Origin: Strix aluco
Taxonomy: Eukaryota > Chordata > Aves > Strigiformes > Strigidae
DNA length: 64,000 nt
Assembly (NCBI RefSeq): GCF_031877795.1
Contig: NC_133971.1
Coordinates: 8,016,784 to 8,080,783, forward strand
Direction: 5' to 3'
The stretch's first letter is position 1, and every line of letters starts with the position of its first letter. Of the stretch, positions 11,601 through 24,445 are shown in pieces. The translations under genes and the position numbers were made by a program. The notes under the pieces are model-generated. The model had not been told where the DNA came from. It worked only from the letters and a program-made list of their open reading frames with translations, and ran no database searches.

Positions 11601-14600
11601 TACAAGTATTACAAACAAACATTACATTATTTCTGAGAATGATTCTTATTTTAAAGACACATAGTTTGTGTAAGTTGCAGTAGAATGTTTCTGGCTTTAT
11701 TTGATTTTGAGCCCAAGCAGCCCTCTGCTTATTCATACCTAAACCAAGCAGTGTTACCTCTTGCTTGAGATGAAGAAGTTGCTTTCGGGTCACAGCTGCC
11801 ATTTTAGCGCAGGGACAAGGCTGCCCTCCAGAAGTATTGCAGGTGCAGGCTCCAAGAACTGCCAGCTTAAAATCCAAACCAAACCACCAGATAAGTATCT
11901 ATCTACATACACAACACAATCCAAGAGATGCCACATGACTAGCAAAACAACATCCTGAAACTACAAAGGAGTGTAAAGGTCAGGGGAAGCAAGCTACAAG
12001 AGATTTGGGCAAGGTTTCGTTTTGACTCACAGCCACACAAGTGAAACGTGTTTTTCTGCCAGATAGCCTAAGGCAAAAATTGTCGGCCTGTGTATGCTAC
12101 TCTCTGCAGACCTCATTGGAATTTTTTTTCACTCAATAAAGTAAAACAGTAGGCATAGGAGCTAAGAATTAAGATATTAGGAAGACAAAAATAAGCATGC
12201 TGCCTTGTGAAAGATAGCCTGATGCTGCTTCTGTCTACACTTTCTTTGCAAGATAGGAATCATGACGCACCACAGATTAGAAAACTGATTAACAGGCATG
12301 CAAGGGCATATCGTCATTAGCTAAAAATGGGTCCAAAGAAACTGTTAAATAATCAGTAAGCAATATTTATCTGTATGTTTTGAATATAAATACAGCCTTG
12401 AAACAGCCATTTTGAAAAACATGTGAAGTCATACTTACTTCAAGACCTGTAAAATCTGTAATGTCACTTTTATTCAAGGACATGTTTTCCTGAACAACCT
12501 TCTGTTGTTTCACATCTAGCATTGCAAGAAATTCCAAGCACTGCTGATTCAGGACTATGAAATAAAACAAGGGAAGTGTTTAAAAGGTCTGGTGATCTGA
12601 TTTCTTAATTTCTGTGTTTAACTACACCCAAATTAATTGGTTCTGTAATTTAAGCACGAGTTTGGGAATGCAATGAGACTATGTAGATCTAGAAACTCAG
12701 ATCCCAGTTGTCTTCCATGTTTTTCTAGAAGTAATGACCCACTTACAGAGATACCTTCTCATATATTGCTCTGCCTCAGTACTAAGGGCTCATCTCTTTG
12801 TACACTTAAAAGGCAGCTGCTCTTTTAGAATAGCACAGTGTTGGGAAAACAATGATGTACGTCAGCTATTTTAAAGCTTTTTGGAAACCAAAAACAAGGG
12901 AAAGGGGCTTGAGCCATCTGACACAGCCCGACGCCAGCACAACCTGCAGTTTGAAAAGCTCTACTAGAAAGCCATCAGGCTGAATACTTCAGAGTTTGTG
13001 CTACAGGAATCTTTATGTGGGTATGTTATAAGTGAATGTCTCTGGTGCAGATTGTCACTGTAGCAAGACTACTTGCTGGCTCCCCTGGCTGCTGTTGCGT
13101 CTTTCCAGGACATGACCAGGAACCTGGACCAGTTGTGTCCCTCCACACCAAGGGTGTCACCAAACCGCTGAGATAAAATAGGTGTACTTCTTTCACAGCT
13201 AATCTACTAAGCTATGCATACCTGACTTTTCCTATCATTTCATGGGTTTTTTTCAGTTCAAGTGACAATGTGAGAAGGAAAACAAACACTTGTCTGGTTA
13301 AAGAGGGTTTCTGAATATCCACTAATATCAGCTGCCAGTATGCCAACAGAAAGCTTCCCTCGTAGCTAAATCCTGAATTATTCCCAAGAAACACCATGTA
13401 AAGAGGAATAGCTGTTGGTGGCTTACTTGCATTTTCAGCCTTAAGAGTTTTAACTTCTTCTGTTCTCAGTTTCAGTGCTTCCTTAAGAGCTGCATTTTCA
13501 CAATATATCCTGCAGAAGTTTGAAAAAGGCTGTGTTATCTTTTAAAAAAATATTTTAAAATGGGCAAACTAAAAAAAAAGATTAGCCTGTTAAAACATTG
13601 TATCTAATATTTCTGCAAATTAAAATTAGGATTACTGAAAGGGTCGAAGGGAAGAATCAAAACTGAAGAGAGCTGAATATTGTTTGACAAGATATTATCC
13701 ATGCAGCACTATACAAGCAGTTTCCTCACTTGTAAAATTTTTTATGGAAAGAATTGTAAAATTCTTCCATAACAATACCTGTGCCAATAATACGTAGTAT
13801 GTTGTTAGATCCAAATCTGCTACCCAGGGGCCAATAAGCAACCTAAAACTGCTCCTAATTAACTCTCTGAAGAAAGTTCTATGTGTAGACTTGGTCTGAC
13901 TGGCACTGAACCAAGGCTAAGAAAGCAGGCTACATGAGGCTGGCTTCTGTGGAGTCAATCCTCATTATCCAGGCTGCAGGTAGCTCTGCAGGCAGCAAAC
14001 CCAGGAATCTCTGCACTCGTACAGAGGTTTCTCTGCAACCCAGATAGCATGTGCTGTTCAAACAGGCTCACCTTGTTCATTAAACCACACCCTCACACAA
14101 CCAATTTTAACACGTCCAAGTATGTTCAAGTGAATGTTAAAAAAATAAAATTAAAAAAAATCATTCACATGTAAGTAGACAGTGCCAACAATTTCAAAGT
14201 TTAACAAGAGGTGAGTTTAAGTACTACATTACCATTAGAAACTCAAAGAAAGTTGTAATTATGAACCTCTGAAACACTTGCTAGAAATCTCTTACTTCCT
14301 TGAAAGAACAAAATTGTTATTGGACATGTGACAACATGACTCTGGTCTGAATTGTAGAAAGTAAACTTCCTGTAGTCTTAATACTGTTCTCAAGAACAGC
14401 TGTACTTTCAAGCACTGCGACCTGAGACCATACAATATGCATTTATAAGTATTTAAGTATTTAAGTATTTCCTTCTTGAACAGACAAGTGGCAATTTAAA
14501 GTCCTAAATGTTAAAGCAGTACTATTTATTTGGTGCATCTCTTCAGCTGTCAGTAAACGCAGCATACTATAAATTCATGGGTTTGTTTAAAACTAAATAG

Positions 14601-17600
14601 TACCCTGAATTATTTAATTTGAATAAACACATTCTTCTCATCCTGCTGTCAGAGATATCAGAAAACCTTTTTGCAAAGCAGACTGAGCTCCTGGCTTGCA
14701 GTTTTCTGAAGCCACATTTCTAGCTTTCAACAGTTAACAATAGTTTTGTTGCTCCAAACTACATTGCCAATCTCCTAAATCAGGAAAGCCAAAGGGGTTG
14801 TCAAGAGGTATCCCTTGACAAGTGTAACTAAGTTAACAGGTGAACAAGACACAATATCTTAACAAACCTCTTCTTACAAATGAATAGTTGGTAAACTTTT
14901 GGGTTATTCTTTGATTCAAAGTTTGAAAATTTTAAACAAAAGATCTCTGCTGAAATAATTGTGTAACTCTGATGAGCAGACTTCAGAGATATCATTTCTA
15001 CATTTAAATAAATGAGCCTACTGGTCGCATTTTTCATGGTCTGTTATTGCATTATTAGTTCAGTGCCTCTGGAATCTTCTGCTCGCCTAACCACATCTGC
15101 TGTCCATCCAGAGTAACTCTTATTTAAACAAAGAACCAGCCTCTCTCAAAAGCATTCCATTTTACCTGTATGTATGCTCATACCTACAATGCAAGAAAAT
15201 AAAGCAATGATTAACCAGCAAATGATATTTCCACATGCGTGCACATACCATTATTTTCTATGCCTCATTTACATTTAAAGTAAATAAGGACAGTCTGGCT
15301 CCAGCTGGCTAACAGAATAAGGAAAACTCAGCCTAGCAAAGTTAGCCTATATACACACTAAATAATTGAGACTTAATAATTTCAGTAGTTTTAATTGAAA
15401 AATACAAATGTGACTAGCATGAACATTAAATAAATCTTCCCAAATCTGTAAGGAAATTAGGAAGACACAAAACCCCCAGAAAACCGTCTGAAGCAAACCT
15501 GGAACACAAGAAAGATGACATATAGCATTCGACGCAATTAAAAAAAATCCCAAAGATACACAGTGTAAGTCAAATACCTGTCATATTTTTCTGTCCATGT
15601 GTCTTCTATGTTTTTAAATCTATCCTGATCAAATTCGATTTCCCATTGCAAGATGTTTATTTCCTGTGTAAACAAAACAAACCTGCAGCATCTCATTACA
15701 AGCCTCCCACTGAAAGGAAGAACTGCTGGTGCTGAGCTTGGCACTGACAGAGATCTAGGTGACCAACAATAATGACAATCTATGATACTATTAAAAATAC
15801 ATTTGGTGCCAGACACCAAAAGGTTTCTGCATCACCAATCTATGGATTCCAGACTATGTTGCACAAACTAATTCCTGTAGTGGCTTATGACAAAAACAAA
15901 TCCACACTGTCACACTTCCCTGTCCCCTTATTGTTCTGTAGAAAGGTCACACAGGAAGAGAAGGCATAAAACTCAGTTTAACAAGGTAGCTCAGTGCCAC
16001 CTTCCTCCTTCTCCCCATCTTCCCTATGAAAATTGGGCACCCATTTCTTAGATTTGTTGGGAAGTTCCAGCTTAATAACTAAGAAAGTGCAGCTTGCTAT
16101 GAATGACTCTGAAACTCACAACAAAGACCAAGTGAAAGTACAGAAAGAACTCCAGTAACTTTCAAAACATCTAGATCAAAAGAGTGATACATTAACATTT
16201 TCCCTTTCTACTAAAAAGGAGTAAGAATACTTTCCAAAAAACCTAGAACTAGTGGCAGATTTGTACTGATTTAAATAGACAGCCTGATAACCCCTTATTA
16301 ATAGCAATGGACTTCTATGTTTTTGCACAGGTGTGAAGGAAACATGCACTTACCTTTTCTAAAGTTCTCTTTTCTTCCTCAGTTTTTTGAAGCATTGCTT
16401 TTGTATGACTAGTGGCTTTATTAAATACTGCCTGCAAAAAAAAGCACAACTCTGTCAAATACTATAATTAAGTTTACTTAATTTTGCTTTAGCCAAATTT
16501 TCAGTTTTACATCAAGAGAAGTTCATAGTCTTAAAACAGGGGTGTGCAGAATTACAAACACTAGCAACTTGCTTGTAAGTTCCAGTGGATTCTAATGTCA
16601 AGTCACTAAATAGCTGTGTTGCATAAGAAACTTGTGTTTCAATCCCATAATCTTTTCTATTGAAAAATGTAGCGTCATTTAAAATGAGAACATGTTTTCT
16701 TCAGGGCTTGTACACAAAACGAGCTCTTAAAAAACTTGGTTACAACATACTTATACTTTGATCCAGGTTTAACTTATGTTGTCTGAGGGTAGAAACTGCA
16801 GAACTATAAATGGATTATGCAAGTAGGCTAAAAAACAGAAACTGACTTCAACATAATTCACTGTGTTAGCAAATAAAAATATTACAAACTGTGAACAAAA
16901 GACTGACCTAACTTTTAATGCATGCTGTCCTCTAAGATGACAGATGGCTTAGTCAATGGAAAATATCTGTGCTTTGCAGCAGAATTTCAAGGACTGGCAA
17001 GATCTATAATTTAAAGTGTTGGAAAGAAGGCCGTATTCTTTAAGTTAAATAGATAAATCCTCAAGAATCCTCAAAGATAAAATTATGAGAATTTCCTACA
17101 ACAGTAAAGTCTGCTTAAATAACCACAATAGTTCCATGCAGAAAGAATAGTGAATCATAGAAGCCAAGTCTGTAGACACTTGCAGACTCAATGCTTTAAA
17201 TTATAGCCCTAGGAAGAACTTAAGGTTTGGGAGGTTTTGATGAGGAGTGGCAGGAAGATTTCTTCTGTCTTCCTTCCTCTACTGCCAGGTACCTAAATGA
17301 TTTCTGAACAACTCGTACCATGCTCTGCAGAATTCTTAGGGCTTCATCTTTTCCTTCAAGCTGTCTTTGAGATGCTTCCAGCTCAACTTTCAAATTTTCA
17401 ACTTCCTGAAGCAAAATAAAGTAGGTACACTGAGTAAAAGCCAAGGTAATCCTGTTAAAACTTAACTGTAACAGCCGTGTAAATTTGCCCTCTTCAGAAA
17501 ACAATCTTCTCCTGTTTTTATCCTATATGATTCTTTTCTGACTAATAGCTTACTTGTGATGAAGAAATGTTAACAGTGCATGCTGGCACAAAATCCTTAA

Positions 17601-20582
17601 AGAAGAATACTTGCAATTATTATTCTTTCTGTTCTTTTCCAGTGTATTTGGAAAATAAACCACTGCAGTTCTGCCTTGCTGAAGAAGTTGTATATATCAG
17701 CGTAGGTCTGAAACTTTAAAATAAATAAGCAAAACAGAATACAGTTTTCTTATATATGCAGTGGTAAATATTACAAGTATATACAAAAATATGTTATATT
17801 AATATGCCATAGTATAAATATATTATACAAAATATCCATACTCTATAGCACAAATACCATGCTAGGACTGTTAGATCAAACCCACTACTTGTCCAGAGCA
17901 AACCAACAAAACAACAGATTCCTGCTCCAGGTAACCTATCAATCATGTCGTTATGCAACATTCCCCCCTTCAGAAGAAAGCAGTTTTTCAATTTCCAAGA
18001 GTTAAAATTTACTGCTTTGTATATTTAATTTTCCTTAACCTCTATGTAGGTCACTCAGTCATTCACTTATGGTCATACAAAACTTTTTTCCCATTGTTCT
18101 TCCAGTTCTATTACTTCAGCAATTGATACTGAAATTGTACCTGGGAGCAGCAGCAATTTATCAGTTGTGTCTAGCTGAAAATGAGTAAGGTTCCTTGACA
18201 TTTTAACTTGCTGTGCACTGAACGTTCTGCATGCAAGGTTAAAGAACACAGTGCAGATGAAGTGTCTATTTTTACAGCTGAGATCACCCTGCTCCTTCTG
18301 CCTGGACTGATGACAACATATCAACATATTTAACCACAATAAAATTAAAAAATAGGAGTTAACTACGTTTCAACAAAAATGCAGATTAAAAACCCAAAGA
18401 CTGTTCCATTTACACTGCAAATTTTCCAGCCCCAGAGCTTAATAAAAGAAGAAAACCTTCTAGAAAAGGAGAACAATCCTTTTAATGTTCTGTACATCTT
18501 TAAAAATACTTCTTCCCTGCCCCCAGTGCCCCCCCCCCCCCCCCCCCCCAATAATCCAGAGTATAAACTGCACCTCACACTGATTTCCTGGCATAAAATT
18601 TAATAAGGTTTCCAACTATAACTCTAATTTCAAGAACGTGAATCCATCCAAGACTGGACATGCCCAGATCTTCAGCTAAACTAACACTGTGCTTTACTTT
18701 GCTACATTAAAAGGAAATGCAGATTTCAAGAACAGCACAGCTGGCAGTTACTAACCTCTAGAGCTTCCCAAAGTTGTTGCTTTAGTTCTTCATTTGATGC
18801 TTCAGTATTAGATTCTGTAGGATTGATAGGAGACACTAAACAATGAGACACTATAATATTTACAAAAGAAAATGTGAGAATTTGCTTTACCCTCAAAACA
18901 GGTAACATGCAGAGGTGAATTTTCATCTTTGTGGGTTTTTTTCTTCTGGAGATAATAAACAGATTTAAGAAATACATAAATACTAAGCTCAAACACATTG
19001 CTTCACAGTTAAATAAGTGAAATGGGAAAAAAAGGTCAGTTGTAAAGAGACCTAAAATAAGGGAAATTACTTTAGAATTTCCTTTTAAAAAACCCCACAA
19101 CTGCCATCTTGATCAAAAAATAATTTCATTTTTTAGATTATTTTCAGATTGTAACTTTTCAACAACCAAACTCCACACAACAGTAGCTAGCACTGTTTAG
19201 AAGTGGGGACAATTTTCAAGAGATGAAGGACAGTGGCAGGAGTATCCCACAAGATCCAATATTCCCCTAAACAAATGGTTACTGCTGGTACCATTTTTCT
19301 TAAGGCAGAGACATGTTAAGATGCAGCCTGCTACTAAATCGAAGTCAGCTTCATGTGCACTTTAGTCACACTTTCATGGATATTGCTGCCTGAAAGACCT
19401 AGATCTAAGACAACTATCACACAGAGACCAGCAGAAGGACAGTGAAACCAATAGGAATTACGCTGCTCTTGTAAGATGCTGAAACCAACAAAGAATAATT
19501 ACAAGGCTTAGCTTGCTGAGGGGTGTGGAGAGGATGGTGGGAACTTGTTCTAAAAGAGAGATAAAGGCGAGTTATATGGAAATACATCAGTCAAAATATA
19601 AAAATGGCTAAAAATGTAAGGGAAGGCAGCTAAAGTGAACACACAGCCCATATTTGGTTTTACTTACAGCAGTGTTGTCTTCACAAAAAAATTAATGCCA
19701 ACACTGGGAGAACAGAGATGTGCAGGTTCTAAAAACAACCTCAAAAGTATGTCAATTCACAGGTTTCAACTAAATAGCCAACAGGATTTTGAATATTGAG
19801 CCATAATCTTTAGATACAATCCCTAGGAAGACACACTTAAACCATGAATCCAAGCAATTCCATCGAATTTCATGTATGTATTCAGAGAAAAACAATGCTG
19901 TCCTCTCCCCCCTCCCTGCATGCTCTTCACTAAATGTCACTTTCAAATTGCAAAACTAAACACTTTAAAACCTGCCATTTAACGCTAAGAAGGGCCACAG
20001 CCTCGTTCACTGAAAAGCAATTCGGCTGTTAATGTTTTGGGAGGAAGCTCTGCTGCCCGAGTGGCACTGAGCACCTCCTTTTGCCAGACGACATCTGACT
20101 GACAGGCTGCACCGACTAACCTGCGCGGGTGCGCTGGGTGCCAGCAGCCGTGCGTGACCACGCGCTTCTGGGACCCCTTCAGAGATTTCAGAGTATTTTG
20201 GAAAATGGTCTGAATTAAACTTGACGATACTTCCTGAAGCAGCTCAACTGCTCAGTTTTGCTAACAGAGATTTCTCTCATAGTGAGTAATTAGCTTCTAA
20301 ATTACTCTTACCAGAGCTATTTTGTTGTGTGGAACTAGTAACAGGCTTTTTGGATGATCCATTGTGAGAACTGTTTCGTTTTGTACGGGGAAAAGCTGCG
20401 GCATGGCTTTCTTCCACTCTCTTTGCTGACAGGAGAGAATTGCCAATTTTCCCAGATCCCTTCCTAGATCTAAATGAACAGTAATTTTGTAAATTTTCCC
20501 CTTCATAAAGACCTCCAGGTCTTCTCCCAAGTCCGTTTCCCAGGTCTCCACATGTCATGTCATCCTCTTCTGCTTCCTCCAT
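8648..20582 (-). CDS. CCDC125: CCDC125, coiled-coil domain-containing protein 125
   Basis: Eleven coding exons with GT-AG borders and matching phases, in transcript order: 20312-20582 (exon continues to 20669), 18756-18835, 17319-17405, 16354-16431, 15578-15663, 13427-13509, 12439-12554, 11758-11865, 10561-10732, 9102-9235, 8648-8983 (TAA at 8648-8650). The product is 516 aa, against about 511 in human. Recognisable blocks are the acidic N-terminus EEDDMTCGDLGNGLGRRPGG, a heptad-like coil at about residues 100-265 (ELEASQRQL, LQWEIEFD, ENAALKEALKL), a CxC-x7-CxC cluster at 274-286, ADAFRIAFEQQLM at about 318-330, and DKEEALAHQRKVSYMLARA at 408-426. The start is the first ATG in its exon. Human CCDC125 (Kenae) is reported to affect Rho-family GTPase activity and cell motility. 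There is no transmembrane segment or signal peptide, so it is probably cytoplasmic. No internal stop or frameshift was seen. Confidence 0.96.
18529..18549. repeat. Poly(C)21 / poly(G)21 tract in a CCDC125 intron
   Basis: A pure run of 21 C on the plus strand corresponds to 21 G on the transcribed RNA of CCDC125. It lies in the intron between the exons at 18756-18835 and 17319-17405. Runs of this kind are slippage-prone and can form G-quadruplexes, and the exact count may be uncertain in an assembly. Confidence 0.9.
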
Positions 20583-20669
20583 CTTTTTTTTTTTTTTTTT
20601 TTTTTCTGATTGAGGGCACTTCGCTCACTGGCAATGCGAACTCTGCCTTCCGCAAAACAAGTATTTTAT
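20583..20669 (-). other. CCDC125: 5' UTR part of CCDC125 exon 2, with an A22 run before the start codon
   Basis: The acceptor is a pyrimidine tract ending CTAG at 20670-20673, placing the exon start at 20669. On the transcript the leader ends with 22 adenines (20584-20605) and one G directly before the ATG at 20580-20582. No other ATG occurs in this leader segment, which supports the chosen start. Confidence 0.8.
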
Positions 20670-20689
20670 CTAGAAAAACAGAAAAACTC

Positions 20690-21065
20690 CACCATTAAAG
20701 CAGCCGAACAACATTAAAGCGAAAAAGCCGAAGCTGTCGGTGCGTGGCCGCTCCCAGTACGGGTTCGGGCTGCCAGAAAACATCGCTCCCGCCGCACGGC
20801 AAAACGTCAAATCGGTGAAACCTCCGGCGGGGGCCGGGCGCGGGTGGATGCGCCTCGGTGACCCCCCCGCGCTCCCACCGCCCGCGGACCCGCAGCCTCC
20901 CGGTCCCGTCCCGGCCCCGTCCCCCCTCCCGGAGACCCAGACCCACCTGCCCGGACAGCCCGGGCGCTGCCGGTCCCGCCCCGGGGCGGGCTGGAGCCTC
21001 GGCAGCACCACGTCCCGCTCCCGGCACCCGGAAACCGAGCTCGGAGCGCGGGGACCGAGCGACAA
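20690..21065 (-). promoter_or_regulatory. CCDC125: CCDC125 CpG-island promoter with putative noncoding exon 1
   Basis: A GC- and CpG-dense block lies just upstream of CCDC125 exon 2. A strong minus-strand donor, CCGGGCAG|GTGGGT, would end a noncoding first exon at 20947 and leave an intron of about 277 bp before the acceptor at 20670. The transcription start cannot be read from sequence. Open frames on both strands here are composition-driven. Confidence 0.7.
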
Positions 21066-22498
21066 CGGCAGCCAGTGGGTTTATGTATTTTTTATTTGGT
21101 GTTTTTTTTTTTTTTTAAATTTTACTAGAGGTCTGTGTTCTGCCTACAGCCCCCGCCCCCTAACCGCAACAGCATGTACAAAAATCCCAAGCAATTTTTA
21201 GAAACATGGTTTTACAAGACGTGGTCATTCAAAGTGTTCTCCAGAACTGGTGCTGTCCAGATGCTTCCGCCCCCGAGATGACGCTCCACCTGGTTTCCAG
21301 GTTTATTCAAGCAGTTTATTCAAGCAATAACCCTCACAGCAGCTGTTCCAATATACATACGTGTGCGTTTCCACAGCGTTTGGTCCCGATTCTGCAAAGA
21401 AACTCCAGATTTTTCACCATTTCGGTTTATACAAGGGGCAAATTGCTGATGCAGTATTCCTCTGTGAGTCTCACAAAAAAATCGATACCAAATTTGGAAT
21501 AAAAAATAGAATCTTAAATATGTAACCATAGTACTCTACAGTAGAAATTTTCGAGCAAATAGTTTCACTATTCAAACTCGTGTATATGAAAAGTTTATGA
21601 GCAAGCACTTTCTACAGAATCTTTCTCAAGGCTTTACCTTTTAGGTGAAGAAAGGTTATTTCTACTTTGCATTTCCCTGCTCTGCTGGGACCCAGGCTTT
21701 ACTAGAAATTAGAACAGATGGCTGCCAGTATTTTAAGTGTAACCATGTTCTGAATTGTTGCCAGTTTGTTACCCTGCCAAATTATATATTTCCTTGATAA
21801 ACTTACAGTGATAAATATCTTCCATGATTGGGATGGGTGATGGAGAATACAGAGAGAAAAAGGAGAAAGAAAACTTACTAATATTTCATACCAGTGCAGA
21901 AAGAGCCAGTGTTACCTTACACCGTAATTCTTGAAGTTCTGCGTAATCATTTTAAAATATCTTACCAAGTCTCTTCCCTCCAAAATAAAGCACCCTGCTT
22001 AAACTATATCATACACCCCTCACTCTACATTAGCCTCCACACATTCAAGAATACAGTGGAGTATAGCAGGTTTTAGCCTAACAATTCAGAAAGACTAACT
22101 CCTCAGAATGCTGTCTTAGCCTTTAGAAATCTAAAGCTCCTTAACTGCCATCAGTTATCAGGATTTTACAGGTTTCTTGGGGAGAGGGCAAAGGTTTGGT
22201 TATAATGGTAAGCTCCAAAAAATTCTCAATTATTGAATGTAGTCCCTGCTGCTAGGGGCAACATTTTCATGCTTTCATTCACTGTTGAATTTTCATGTGT
22301 GTCAGTTCTCCTGTGTGCCTCTCCCAGAGCGCTTCAGAGGCTGTTCCAAAGCCTTACAACCTGGTTATTCTGAACCTTCAGTCCCCAACCACATCAAATT
22401 ACAATAAAATTAATTTAATTTATCATACAAGAATTTCAAATGTAATTTACTAAACCCTCCCAGGAAGAGATCCAACAAAGTTACTTTTTCACCAAATG
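21066..22498. other. Intergenic stretch between the CCDC125 promoter and AK6 3' end
   Basis: No gene was recognised here. The stretch is AT-rich with a T-run at 21101-21116. An ATTAAA on the minus strand at 22414-22419, about 80 nt past the AK6 stop codon, is a possible poly(A) signal for AK6. No TAF9-like coding sequence was seen. Confidence 0.6.
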
Positions 22499-24084
<1,586 letters not shown>

Positions 24085-24445
24085 GCTGCCGCTCCGCGCC
24101 GCCGGCGGCGGCCGCTGGTCGCCTAGGAGACACGTGCGCGGGGGCCTCCACCTCCACCGTCGCACGCCGATGGCGTCACCCGCTTGCCCGCTGGGCCGGC
24201 GGGAGGGCAGACAGTCAGGCGTACCGCGGGCAGCTAAGAGCCGCTGTAGGAGAAGGGCCTCTCGGAGCTGGGCAGTCCTGTGTGAGGGGGCTCGGCCCGG
24301 CGGGGCTTGGCTTACGGGGTCCCGTGGCCGCCTCAGCCCCTCCGGGTGCTGTCTCGTCACCGGCCGCTCCGGGATCGGGGTTCTTCCCTCAAGCCCGGCG
24401 GTCGCAGCGGGGCCGCACGGCGCATGGGACCCGCCCGGGCTGAGG

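Noticed and set aside
20670-21201. Open frames of 86-153 aa on both strands
   Set aside because: Same composition artefact in the CCDC125 promoter island.
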